Translations under genes and position numbers: made by a program
Part shown: piece by piece, positions 35,229-44,830 of the stretch
Layout of the letters: each line of letters starts with the position of its first letter
How positions within the stretch are numbered: the first letter of the stretch is position 1
The notes under the pieces: generated by a model
What the model was told of the DNA's origin: nothing
The model's database searches: none
Seen by the model: only the letters and a program-made list of their open reading frames with translations
Assembly (NCBI GenBank): GCA_003194525.1
Contig: NBIV01000007.1
Span: forward strand, 186,001-250,000
Reading direction: 5' to 3'
DNA: 64,000 bases
From: Gracilariopsis chorda
Taxonomy: Eukaryota > Rhodophyta > Florideophyceae > Gracilariales > Gracilariaceae

Positions 35229-36698
35229 CTACCCGTGTATCTCCTTCACCCTCTTCAGAACTATCTCCAGATCATCCTTCAGACTCTCCAGCTGTCTGAC
35301 GGTGAACAAAGGAATCTCGCAATACTTCTTGGCGTAGTGAAACAAGTCAGTCCACCAAACAATGCACTTCTTAAAAGTACAATCCGCACTCATCTGACGA
35401 AGCTCCGCGATTGATCCATATTCCCTCCATAGTTCCAGGTACCAGTCAATACCGTCGTTCTTCTGGTCCTTCCTAGGTCTTACCTCAGTTTCCAGGAATA
35501 CTACGTCAATGAAAGGTATGTCGATTCTCGCAGCATCCCAGTCAAATAATATCAGCTCACCTTCATCACCTCTGCATCTGATAATGTTTCCATCATGTAC
35601 ATCTCCGTGAACTAAAGCAAGAGGAAACCTTCCAGGCTCGTACATCCACCTCAAAAACTCACACACTGCCTCAAAGTACTTACTTAACTCCGCCTTCCCC
35701 TCCTCATCTACATTCGAAAACCCTTTCATCTCCCGTAGCCCACTACGCACTTCTTCATCTTCAAGCATTTTTCCAAACTTTGAAATCAAGCCCTCCACAT
35801 CTACTTGCTCCACCCCAGCTGCTATCAATTCTGCGATGTGATCCCGAGACTCCAGTTGTAGTTTTCCGTGTAGTGGAACAAGCTTCTCGTAGTCACTTCG
35901 CGTAAACTTCTCAAACAGTGCTTTACCATAGTCTTCCATCAGCATCCATTCCTTCTCTGCGTTCACGTACAGCGGTTTTCGAGCCAAATATGGAGCAAAC
36001 CCTCCTATGTATTCCGTCACCCTTCCCTCACTCTTGTTGCTCGCCTTCAAGTACACTCTTCCCTTTTCTGTATCCACTCTCAATACGGTAGAGTGGCAAC
36101 TCACCGTGTGCTGCTCAAAAAAGTTCTTGGTCGTATAGCCCAGTTTATGTAGAACAGAAGACGCCTCTTTGGTAGTCGTATCAAACCAAGTTGGAAGTTC
36201 CCATGGCCGTAACTCGTCTTCACGCATTTCCAAGTACTCATCCCTGTTCAAGTCCTGTGCTGCCATAAAGTCGCCGTTCACTATCCATTTTTCGCCATCT
36301 AATACTAGCCTCCACGCCTCAGGGATAGGCATCCATTCATACTCTTCAGACGCCGGTTTAACGGGTTCGTCAGTTTCTGGATCGATAGGAGCGACACACT
36401 CAAAAATGGCCCTATGCATTCCCGCCACACCCCTCGATAATATCTCATTCCTGGTACAGTACAAAAACACAAGATCATATCGAGTTCCCATGAGCTCTTC
36501 GAAGCTTTGACTGAAACATTCGCTCATAAGTCGACCTCGAAATGGTACCTCTGGAGAATGCACACGAGGAAACAGGTACTTGTCGCCCTTGCGTTGTACG
36601 ATAACCAGAAAGTTCATGGGGTTAACGAGCAGGCCGATGTACGCAACTTGTTCTCTATCTGGAGGGCACACATGTTCTCTCTTAAGCAAAACCCCCAT
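35229..36698 (-). CDS. Nudix-like / APH-family kinase fusion protein, copy 1
   Basis: 489 residues, single exon, stop TAG. The start at 36698 (MGVLLKREHVC) is the first ATG and matches copy 2. Residues about 17-125 resemble a Nudix hydrolase fold, but the Nudix box is degenerate (GRLMSECFSQSFEELMG). Residues about 165-470 are an aminoglycoside-phosphotransferase-like kinase. They carry VYLKAS (Lys218, possible ATP contact), WMLMEDYG, the catalytic loop HGDVHDGN (364-371) and FDWDAA with the metal-binding Asp (386-388). Fusions of Nudix and APH domains are known in bacteria and fungi, and the substrate is unknown. No signal peptide or membrane segment is seen. Loss of the Nudix-box Arg pair seen in copy 2 (SRRFEEL) suggests the kinase is the active part. 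Confidence 0.82.
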   Translation of the reverse strand: MGVLLKREHVCPPDREQVAYIGLLVNPMNFLVIVQRKGDKYLFPRVHSPEVPFRGRLMSECFSQSFEELMGTRYDLVFLYCTRNEILSRGVAGMHRAIFECVAPIDPETDEPVKPASEEYEWMPIPEAWRLVLDGEKWIVNGDFMAAQDLNRDEYLEMREDELRPWELPTWFDTTTKEASSVLHKLGYTTKNFFEQHTVSCHSTVLRVDTEKGRVYLKASNKSEGRVTEYIGGFAPYLARKPLYVNAEKEWMLMEDYGKALFEKFTRSDYEKLVPLHGKLQLESRDHIAELIAAGVEQVDVEGLISKFGKMLEDEEVRSGLREMKGFSNVDEEGKAELSKYFEAVCEFLRWMYEPGRFPLALVHGDVHDGNIIRCRGDEGELILFDWDAARIDIPFIDVVFLETEVRPRKDQKNDGIDWYLELWREYGSIAELRQMSADCTFKKCIVWWTDLFHYAKKYCEIPLFTVRQLESLKDDLEIVLKRVKEIHG

Positions 36699-37025
36699 TT
36701 GGTCCAAGTGCTTTCTCTTCGTTACTCACAGGCTGTTCTTGTGCAGGTGTTCGGCTGTTTACTCGGTGGTTCAGGGGGTTTCGAGTGGAGTGTACGGCAT
36801 CCGTGAAATCTCTGAAAGGGGGAATTGCACAAACGGTGGCGCCCAAAAAAAACGTAATCTCTGTGGCTTTGTATGTAACTGTATCTATTTCGGACTTTTT
36901 GTACTGTCGCAAACGGTCAGAGAGCTAGCGGTTAAGGGATATAGGGATAACCCTTTACCGCTAACCCTTTGCCGTTTGTGCTGGAAGGATAGGTTGCTAA
37001 CTCTGGCTGGAAAGCCTTGTAGAAA

Positions 37026-37060
37026 GTTAGCGCTGCTAACCCTTTAGTATATATTCACTA
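37026..37060 (-). promoter_or_regulatory. Candidate promoter between the zinc-finger and Nudix-APH genes, copy 1
   Basis: On the minus strand a TATATACTAAAGGGTTAGC block and an adjoining GCTAAC form a TATA-like box beside an AGGGTTAGC motif, about 330 bp upstream of the Nudix-APH start. It is conserved in copy 2 at 42037-42071, where nearby sequence has diverged more. The AGGGTTA/TAACCCT motif also occurs at 36926-36970. Confidence 0.35.
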
Positions 37061-37203
37061 CATATTGCGAGCACTCTGTCGAATAACAACTACTTTTACC
37101 GTCCCTGACAAGCACGATTTTCTCTTGCTCATAAAATCTCTCAAGTCATCAGAAAACACAACAGATAATAGAATGCATTCAGCAGTATCTACAGATTCTT
37201 CCG

Positions 37204-37822
37204 TTAGTGGTTTTTCTTCTTCTTGTGATCCATGAGCGATTTCTTTCGGTTGTAAGAAAGTCCACAGTTTGGATGGTCACACACATATCGCACATCACTC
37301 TGCAAATTTGGGGAAAGTGGCTCTACGACGTTAGCTTTGGTATATCTGAAACAAGAGGAAATGAACATACATGCCTAGATTTCACATGGCTTGCTAGGCC
37401 TGATTCAGAACCGTAAGTGAAAGGGCAGTGCTTGCACTTATACGGGAGACCATGAAGGCCACCTCTGTGATAATGGTTTAAGTGGCTTGCTAAAGACGCT
37501 TTGTAATTTCGAACCAGTATGTTAGTCATGCCAGTATTAGTAGAGACCAAAATATCATAACAACCTACCCTTCGTTGCACATATCCTAGGTAGAACAACG
37601 GCACAAATACAAGCATATTTTGTTAGTAAACAATTTTGAGAGTGAGTAGAACCCGCTAGGAGTACAGACGTACTTGTCGCAGTGAAAATGAGGACATGGG
37701 AAACGTTTAGTGGTGGAAGTTTGATTAGACCCTGATGGTAGTTGGCTCACATGCTGGGTTGTTGGAGGATTGGCATTGCTACTTCCAGAAGACGAAGAGG
37801 CGTTTTGAGAATTGTTGCTCAT
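37204..37822 (-). pseudogene. C2H2 zinc-finger protein gene, copy 1, probably unable to splice
   Basis: The start at 37822 (MSNNSQNASSSSGSSN) gives a Ser/Asn-rich N-terminus and half of a first finger (PCPHFHCDKY). Exon 2 supplies ASLASHLNHYH and a second finger (YKCKHCPFTYG, HVKSRH). The last exon encodes a third finger (YVCDHPNCGLSYNRKKSLMD, then H and NH) and TAA at 37204. In copy 2 the first intron is GTAAGT...ATTAG. Here the donor reads GTCTGT and the acceptor position reads CTGG, so the normal splice is lost. A second, very short intron near 37340-37370 (GTATGT...TTTCAG) is likely, but I could not make its phase fit. C2H2 fingers of this kind usually bind DNA. Confidence 0.5.
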
Positions 37823-38383
37823 GTTAACGAAATTTCCAGCTTCTTCAGCCAAGCGTAACCAGAATCGTTGTAGCACGTCCAAAGTAGCCCGTTCAAGGTA
37901 GTATGTACCGCAGATTGGTCTCTTCTCACCGACTCCCCAGTGCTTAGAATAATTGTTACGCACTGCACCTTTGTAGCAGATCGATAGTATACTACACGTC
38001 TCGCAGATATGACCAATCTTCAACTCAATGTGAACCAAGATGTACCGCATTTATGTCTCTGCAAAAGAAAACCATCTTTCGACTTTTCCTCAATGGTGTG
38101 GGAATCTCTGAGCTTGTCATCCAGGTGAAGCATATGGCCGCAATTACCTTCGTTAAGATGGGGAGGCGGATGGCACAAGACCGATATCGCGATATATATC
38201 GTGTAACGCCCAATGAGTTTTGCACAAGTGCGCGCCGTGGACTGAGAATATCTGCAGATCGCAGCCACAGTCACGGATGATCGTCAGCCTTCTTTCAAGT
38301 TGCACGATTTTATTGGGTCTTAAACGAATCAGGACAACAATGCAACTTGTCATGTGATTTGATTCACACGGAGTGACGCACTG

Positions 38384-38450
38384 TGGCTCGCACCCATGTG
38401 TGACCCAAAGCACGAGGAGAACACGCCACAACACCTAGCTATCCTTAACT
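38384..38450. repeat. Segment shared with 23417-23484
   Basis: The last ~68 bp of duplication copy 1 match 23417-23484 closely. In copy 2 the corresponding site (43410) is instead the start of an inverted-repeat element. Confidence 0.7.
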
Positions 38451-39132
38451 TAACTTCGGTACATAGATTGACTTCTCCATGCTCGACAACTCTCTGCAGA
38501 CACAAACTGACACAGCTCCTTCTCGCTCATTGAGCCTATCCTTCCAGCAAACCTGCCACCGTACTGCACTAGACCACACCAAGTATGTGTACAATAGAAA
38601 ACTACGTTCTACGCGTCTTTGTGTCTTCTCCCCAGATATGTCATCCATCTATTCGCTTCACAAGAAAAGGCCTCAGAGCATGAGCTTTCCATCAAGTACT
38701 GTAGCGAAAACGACTCACAGATGTTGTCAACGTTCGCCCATTCCGCAAGAGTGGCCAAAAGCTAAGTAGTTCAGCGCACCAACGAACACCCTTTGTAATC
38801 CGAGACAAACCTCCAACACACAGCTGATGTGCGCCGTTCTTACGCCACACCCCTCTGTTTCAGGTATCCAGAACTATTCAGCTTCCTGCCCCATCTCACT
38901 TTGGTAGGTCTAGCGGCGCTTGGACTCCCGTCGATTGGCCTCACGCCCATTGTAGTGCAACATGGTGGGTGAATACGGCCAAACCCGTCTCTGTCCCAAG
39001 CAGATCTTGTGCAATATGGTGTGTGGCGTTGTGAACAACTTGCGGCTGGGTATACGGATTGCCACCATTCTGCCTGTACTTCAGTAACCAGGCAAAGCAC
39101 AAGCTCAGAACTGAGTAACATGCCAGCCAATT

Positions 39133-39585
39133 TCAAACTCGATGGCGACCATGATGAAAGCCACACCAAGTTGTTCGGCGAAAACAGATGACGGTGGAAT
39201 ATGAAGAACATACAGGGACTCCTGGAAACCCGTCGTAACGATACATATCAAGACAATGACGACCATGCGGCTTAACACTTAATCCAGTCTTCCACTCCCC
39301 GTTTCTGCACGTGCGGTCGGACAGCGCGTAGCCCCACAGTGGAGAGCTGTATCTCGGAATCTGTGATACAGAGTGACCAACATAAACAAAAAAGATGACA
39401 AGGAAGAACACCAAAATGAGCTTCAAGCGGATATCGAGCACTTTCTCTCCGGCTGGTCTATACATACTTTGTGCGAATATGTGTAACAGTGATTCTGTGG
39501 TGAACAATGTTGCTCCTCCAGTAACACAACCAACGCCCAACTCGCATCTTGCGCAGAAATGCAACTTGGTAAGCTGCCTTTGCAC
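39133..39585 (-). CDS. Hypothetical single-pass membrane protein, copy-2 specific
   Basis: A 150-codon frame in the 1.2 kb found only in duplication copy 2. It contains one strong hydrophobic segment (LKLILVFFLVIFFVYVGHS, residues about 54-72) preceded by basic residues, which would suit a membrane anchor. Several Cys and His follow, with no domain I recognise. A nearer start at MYRPAGEKVLDIR is possible. An overlapping frame at 39211-38840 may be a frameshifted continuation. The frame may also be chance. Confidence 0.25.
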   Translation of the reverse strand: MQRQLTKLHFCARCELGVGCVTGGATLFTTESLLHIFAQSMYRPAGEKVLDIRLKLILVFFLVIFFVYVGHSVSQIPRYSSPLWGYALSDRTCRNGEWKTGLSVKPHGRHCLDMYRYDGFPGVPVCSSYSTVICFRRTTWCGFHHGRHRV

Positions 39586-40273
39586 CCTTGATAAGGTTGA
39601 ACGAACAAGCGAATTGAGGAAGGTAAAGGGTTGAAGGGTTAACCGCTAACCCTTACCAACTCCGTAGAGCACGGTTGCGGCTTTGCGCATCATCTTGCCA
39701 TCCACTCCATCCAATCCACTCAGCGTTGTCCACTGCTTCGAATAGTACTGAGATGTTGGCGCTCGGTGACAACACTCACGGCTGCAATGTGTGACGGTGA
39801 GAGTGCCAAGGGTTAATGCTAACCCTTCTTGTCACCGACTGTCGTACCCTTCGCTTCTTACAAGCAGTTCACTGACTGACGACCCTCACTCAAGTCATGG
39901 CGTGGCAGAGGAACGAACGCCCCCACGCGGCACCAAGGCCCACAGACCACACTCGCTCACTACCCCCTAGCCGTCTTTTAACGTCCATGTTACGATGCCC
40001 TACGGATTTCTCTTCATCCGATAGACCCGTAGCTCAATCAAAACTCCGTTGTGGGATCCTGCGAGCCACACAGCTCGAATAACTGCCATATCGGCCATGT
40101 CACCCATTTCAGTCTCCATACGCATACACAACATGAGCTTCGTCCACCATAACCTGCCTACCTTCCTTCTCCAGAAGCAGAATGTGTCCCTTCTTCTGAA
40201 GCTGAACTACTCCCAGTACGGCCACCTCCCAAGTTCTGCGCAACTCATGGTCGACAAGCATTCCTTCCATGCC

Positions 40274-41743
40274 CTACCCGCGTATCTCCTTCACCCTCTT
40301 CAGAACTATCTCCATATGATTCTTCAGACTTTCCAGCTGTCTGACGGTGAACAAAGGAATCTCGCAATACTTCTTGGCGTAGTGAAACAAGTCAGTCCAC
40401 CAAACAATACACTTCTTAAAAGTACAATCCGCACTCATCTGACGAAGCTCCGAGATTGATCCATATTCCCTCCACATTTCCAGGTACCAGTCAATACCGT
40501 CGTTCTTCTGGTCCTTCTCAGGTCTTACCTCAGTTTCCAGAAATACTACGTCAATGAAAGGTATGTCGATTCTCGCAGCATCCCAGTCAAATAATATCAG
40601 CTCACCTTCATCACCTCTGCATCTGATAATGTTTCCATCATGTACATCTCCGTGAACTAAAGCAAGAGGAAACCTTCCAGGCTCGTACATCCACCTCAAA
40701 AACTCACACACTGCCTCAAAGTACTTACTTAACTCCGCCTTCCCCTCCTCATCTACATTCGAAAACCCTTTCATCTCCCGTAGCCCACTACGCACTTCTT
40801 CATCTTCAAGCATTTTTCCAAACTTTGAAATCAAGCCCTCCACATCTACTTGCTCCACCCCAGCTGCTATCAATTCTGCGATGTGATCCCGAGACTCCAG
40901 TTGTAGTTTTCCGTGTAGTGGAACAAGCTTCTCGTAGTCACTTCGCGTAAACTTCTCAAACAGTGCTTTACCATAGTCTTCCATCAGCATCCATTCCTTC
41001 TCTGCGTTCACGTACAGCGGTTTTCGAGCCAAATATGGAGCAAACCCTCCTATGTATTCCGTCACCCTTCCCTCACTCTTGTTGCTCGCCTTCAAGTACA
41101 CTCTTCCCTTTTCTGTATCCACTCTCAATACGGTAGAGTGGCAACTCACCGTGTGCTGCTCAAAAAAGTTCTTGGTCGTATAGCCCAGTTTATGTAGAAC
41201 AGAAGACGCCTCTTTGGTAGTCGTATCAAACCAAGTTGGAAGTTCCCATGGCCGTAACTCGTCTTCACGCATCTCCAAGATTTCATCCCTGTCCAAGTCC
41301 TGTACTGCCATAATGTCTTCAATATCTATCCATTTTTCGCCATCTAATATTAGCCTCCGTGCTTCAGGGATAGGCATCCATTCATACTCTTCAGACGCCG
41401 GTTTAACCGGTTCGTCTGTGTCTGGATCGATAGGAGCGACACACTCAAAAATGGCTCTATGCATTCCCGCCACCCCCCTCGATAAAGTCTCATTCCTGGT
41501 ACAGTACAAAAACACAAGATCATATCGAGTTCCCGTGAGCTCTTCGAATCTTCGACTGAAACATTCGCTCATAAGTCGACCTCGAAATGGTACCTCTGGA
41601 GAATTCACACGAGGAAACAGGTACTTGTCGTCCTTGCGTTGTACGATAACCAGAAAGTTCATGGGGTTAACGAGCAGGCCGATGTACGCAACTTGTTCTC
41701 TATCTGGAGGGCACACATGTTCTCTCTTAAGCAAAACCCCCAT
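40274..41743 (-). CDS. Nudix-like / APH-family kinase fusion protein, copy 2
   Basis: 489 residues, start ATG at 41743, stop TAG, same architecture as copy 1. A 731-bp core (40542-41272, residues about 158-398, the whole kinase N-lobe and catalytic loop HGDVHDGN) is identical to copy 1 at every base. The N-terminal Nudix-like part differs at about 16 residues (for example SRRFEELTG against SQSFEELMG) and the C-terminus at about 7. Here the Nudix-box region keeps an Arg pair and EE, closer to the consensus, though the G-x5-E spacing is still imperfect. The kinase residues (Lys218, HGDVHDGN, DWD) are intact. Confidence 0.83.
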   Translation of the reverse strand: MGVLLKREHVCPPDREQVAYIGLLVNPMNFLVIVQRKDDKYLFPRVNSPEVPFRGRLMSECFSRRFEELTGTRYDLVFLYCTRNETLSRGVAGMHRAIFECVAPIDPDTDEPVKPASEEYEWMPIPEARRLILDGEKWIDIEDIMAVQDLDRDEILEMREDELRPWELPTWFDTTTKEASSVLHKLGYTTKNFFEQHTVSCHSTVLRVDTEKGRVYLKASNKSEGRVTEYIGGFAPYLARKPLYVNAEKEWMLMEDYGKALFEKFTRSDYEKLVPLHGKLQLESRDHIAELIAAGVEQVDVEGLISKFGKMLEDEEVRSGLREMKGFSNVDEEGKAELSKYFEAVCEFLRWMYEPGRFPLALVHGDVHDGNIIRCRGDEGELILFDWDAARIDIPFIDVVFLETEVRPEKDQKNDGIDWYLEMWREYGSISELRQMSADCTFKKCIVWWTDLFHYAKKYCEIPLFTVRQLESLKNHMEIVLKRVKEIRG

Positions 41744-42036
41744 TTGGTCCTAGTGCTTTCTCTAAGTAAATCACAGGGCTGTTCTTGTGTAGTTGTTCGG
41801 CTCGTCTCAGAGCGTTACGAGTGGGGTGCATAGCATCCGTGAAATCTCTAACAGGGGGAATCGCATAAACCGGAGGCGCCAAAAAAAAAACGTAATCTCT
41901 GTGGGTTTGTATGTACTGTACCCTTCGTAACTGTACTTGGGGCGTTTTGTACAGTCCTAAACGGTATCCCGTTATCCCTTTTCCGTTTGTGTTGGAAGGA
42001 TAGGTTGCTAACTCTGGCTGGAAAACCTTGTAGAAA

Positions 42037-42071
42037 GTTAGCGCTGCTAACCCTTTAATATATATTCACTA
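42037..42071 (-). promoter_or_regulatory. Candidate promoter between the zinc-finger and Nudix-APH genes, copy 2
   Basis: Counterpart of 37026-37060. The minus strand carries TATATATTAAAGGGTTAGC. Conservation of the TATA-like box and AGGGTTAGC between otherwise diverged intergenic copies is the evidence. No transcription start is known. Confidence 0.35.
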
Positions 42072-42210
42072 AATATTGCTAGCACTCTGTCGAACAACAA
42101 CTTCTTTCACCGTCCCTGACAAGCACGATTTTCTCTTGCTTATGATGTCTCTCAAATCATCAGAAAACCCCGCAGGTAATCGAATGCATTCAGCGGTACA
42201 GATTCTTCCT

Positions 42211-42845
42211 TTAGTGGTTTTTCTTCTTCTTGTGATCCGTGAGCGATTTCTTTTGGTTGTAAGAAAGCCCACAGTTTGGATGGTCACACACATATCGCAC
42301 ATCACTCTGCAAATTTGGGAAAAGTGGCTCTACGACGTTAGCTTTGGTATATCTGAAACAAGAGGAAATGAACATACATGCCTAGATTTCACGTGGCTTG
42401 CTAGGCCTGATGGAGAACCGTAAGTGAAAGGGCAGTGCTTGCACTTATACGGCAGACCATGAAGGCCACCTCTGTGATAATGGTTTAAGTGCCTTGCTAA
42501 AGATGCTTTGAAATTCGTGAACTAATGTGTTAGTCAAGCCAGTTATAGTAGATAACCACAACATCATAACCACATACCTTTCGTCGCACATTTTCTTGGT
42601 AGAAGTACGTTGTAAATGCAAGCATATTCTGTTAGCTAATACTTTGCTCAGACCGTGTGAGTAGTACCCGTTCGGAGTACAAACGTACTTACGTACTTGT
42701 TGCAGTGAAAATGAGGGCAGGGGATAGACCCAGAAGTCAATGTTTGAGTAGACCCTGATGATAACTGGCTCACATTCTGGGTTGTTGGAGGAGTGGCATT
42801 GCCACTTCCAGAAGACGAAGAGGCGTTTTGAGAATTGTTGCTCAT
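42211..42845 (-). CDS. C2H2 zinc-finger protein gene, copy 2, with intron
   Basis: The start at 42845 (MSNNSQNASSSSGSGN) could be further upstream, because the frame stays open to 43040 in this copy. Exon 1 ends with IPCPHFHCNKY, followed by donor GTAAGT at 42692. The intron (about 171 bp) ends at ATTAG (42522). Exon 2 continues FTNFKASLARHLNHYH, completing a finger with C-x4-C spacing and H-x4-H. A second finger (CKHCPFTYG...HVKSRH) and a third (CDHPNCGLSY...H, ending KNH and TAA at 42211) follow, with a probable short second intron near 42370. The product is probably a nuclear DNA- or RNA-binding protein; the target is unknown. Confidence 0.55.
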
Positions 42846-43678
42846 CTTAATCGACACTTTCAGCTTCTTCAGCCAAGCGTAACCAGAATCGTTGTAGCAC
42901 GTCCAAGGTAGCCCGTCAAAGGTAGTATGTACCGCAGATTTGTCTCTTCTCACCGACTCCCCAGTGCTTAGAATAATTGTTACACACTGCACCTTTGTAG
43001 CAGATCGATAGTGTACTGCACGTCTCGCAGATATGACCAATCTTCAACTCAATGTGAACCAAGATGTACCGCATTTATGTCTCTGCAAAAGAAGACCATG
43101 TTTCGATTCTTCCTCAATGGTGTGGGAATCTCTGAGCTTGACATCCAGGTGAAGCACATAGCCGCACTTACCTTCGTTAGGATGGGGAGGCGGATGGCAC
43201 AAGACCGATATCGCGATATATATCGTGTAACGCCCAATGAGTTTTGCACAAGTGCGCGCCGTGGACTGAGAATGTCTGCAGATCGCAGCCACAGTCACGG
43301 ATGATCGTCAGCCTTCTTTCAAGTTGCAGGATTTTATTGGGTCTTAAACGAACCAGGACAACAATGCAACTTGTCATGTGATTTGATTCACACGGAGTGA
43401 CACACTGTGCCTCGGGAAGTGCCCAATCGCCATGACGTCAATAAACTGTGGCACAGCCCTTCGGGCTCAGCTGACCCCCCCGCTACCAATCAGAAGCGTA
43501 GGCTCAGACATTCATACCCGCCACGATGACCCCCTCAGGGTCGATCTTCTCTCTGCCATTAGCTCCCTCGTATTCGGCCTCTCGCCCTATCGCACTTGTA
43601 GACTCACACATTAAATCCATCTCACCCAATAGCCCTCGTCCATATCATCGCTTGTGTCAGTTATGGGGCTACAAGAAT

Positions 43679-43693
43679 GGGGCTTTCCAAGAA
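43679..43693 (+). repeat. Left terminal inverted repeat of the Harbinger element
   Basis: GGGGCTTTCCAAGAA, preceded by the target duplication AAT. Complementary to 47893-47907. Confidence 0.85.
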
Positions 43694-43971
43694 CGGACAA
43701 AATTACACTTGAGAGACTTGGAGACGTCCTTGCCAAATTTTGGCCACTTACGGCTGTCAGAAAAGATCAGTACGCGAACCTCCCTAGCGTACAAATGGCT
43801 TTACCCTAATCGAAGTTGCATGGCCATTTGTGCGCTAGGGAGACCATGGAGTTTCGTTCAGGACTTCTCTCTCCGTCAACATGCTCAAACGCATACGCAG
43901 TATTTTTTTCTTTTCCGACTCTGCGACAGCTAACTTTTTACCGTTATAACGTTCAAAGATTACAAGAGATA

Positions 43972-44790
43972 ATGGGCGAAGTGGAAGAAATCTGCGAAAC
44001 CGGAAAACCTTCTCGAAAAGGAAGCCTTAACTATAGCCCTGATGATGTGGAGTATCTGTTGGACTTAGTGGCAGACATAGAACCCTTGGGTAGGAATCAC
44101 TGGGCAGTGGTAGCCAAAAACTTCAAACGCTGGGCGAAGACCAACGAAAGGCCTCCAAGAACATTAGACAGTCTGAAAGACAAGTTTGATGAAATTGCGT
44201 ACACCAGGAAGAAAACAGGAGACCCAACCATCAAACCAGAAGTGCGCCGTGCGAAGCGGATATATCAGGATATTCAGGCCAAAGCGCAAGCAACGGCTCT
44301 TGGTAATGACAACGAAAACCTTGCGCCTTCACACGAGCAGATGCAGCGAGCCGTACATACGACAGGGGTGCTAGGCTAAAGACGCAAGAGAAGAATTTTG
44401 GATGATTGTCGCCTTCCATTAGCAAAGCGTATGCAGGTTGATATTGGAAGGCATGTGGAAATCATGACTAACACAATGGTAGAGGTTGCTAATTGTGTGA
44501 AGCACGCAGTTAATCATGAGTCCAGTGTCGTACCACTGCCAATGATCAAGGAACGTATACAGAAAGAAACATCAAGGGCGCTGCGCAACGCACTCAGAGA
44601 CTTAGTACTACCGGCAAATCGTGCTGGTTCTATTTCACGCACGGAACCCCTTCCGAGTATCGAAGAGATGCTGAAAAAGTCCAATAATGAGAACGAATCC
44701 ATCGATGGATCTGGCAGTGACATGTATATCGCCCCAGAACTGCCTTACACAGTCAATGAGGAGATGAGTTGCCTGTTACTGAGCATATAA
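43972..44790 (+). pseudogene. DUF6818 Myb/SANT-like protein with one in-frame stop
   Basis: The start at 43972 (MGEVEEICETGKPSRKGSLN) leads into a DUF6818 domain at residues about 17-95. Its motifs are YSPDDVEYLLDLVADIEPLG, NHWAVVAKNFKRWAKTNERP and TLDSLKDKFDEIAYTRKKTG, with DPTIKPEVRRAKRI. After residue 135 a TAA (44377-44379) interrupts the frame. The same frame then continues RRKRRILDDCRLPLAKRMQV to the stop at 44790, so the intact protein would have had about 272 residues. DUF6818 proteins occur in oomycetes, chytrids and algae, often with mobile elements. PIF/Harbinger elements usually carry a Myb-like partner of the transposase, and this gene fits that place. A truncated 135-residue product is possible. 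Confidence 0.72.
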
Positions 44791-44830
44791 TGCGTTTGCG
44801 TACTTTCCCCTCCACAAGCTGCCTTACAGA

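Larger units (their letters stand above)
34161..38447. repeat. Copy 1 of a ~4.3-5-kb tandem duplication
   Basis: It begins TTAACTTCGGTACATAGATT and ends CTAGCTATCCTTAACT, where copy 2 starts with the same TTAACTTCGGTACATA sequence. It contains a Nudix-APH gene and a C2H2 zinc-finger gene in the same order and strand as copy 2. 34640-35100 has no counterpart in copy 2, and copy 2 has its own 1.2 kb there. Weak open frames in 34541-34960 (both strands) show no known domain. Confidence 0.85.
38448..43413. repeat. Copy 2 of the tandem duplication
   Basis: Starts TTAACTTCGGTACATAGATT directly after copy 1, and matches it to about 38910 and again from about 40130 to 43410. The 38910-40130 segment is specific to this copy. 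The right end is at CACTGTGCCTCG, where the inverted-repeat element at 43413 begins. Confidence 0.85.

Noticed and set aside
36926..36970. Interstitial telomere repeat
   Set aside because: The AGGGTTA motifs are spaced and in both orientations, not a tandem array.
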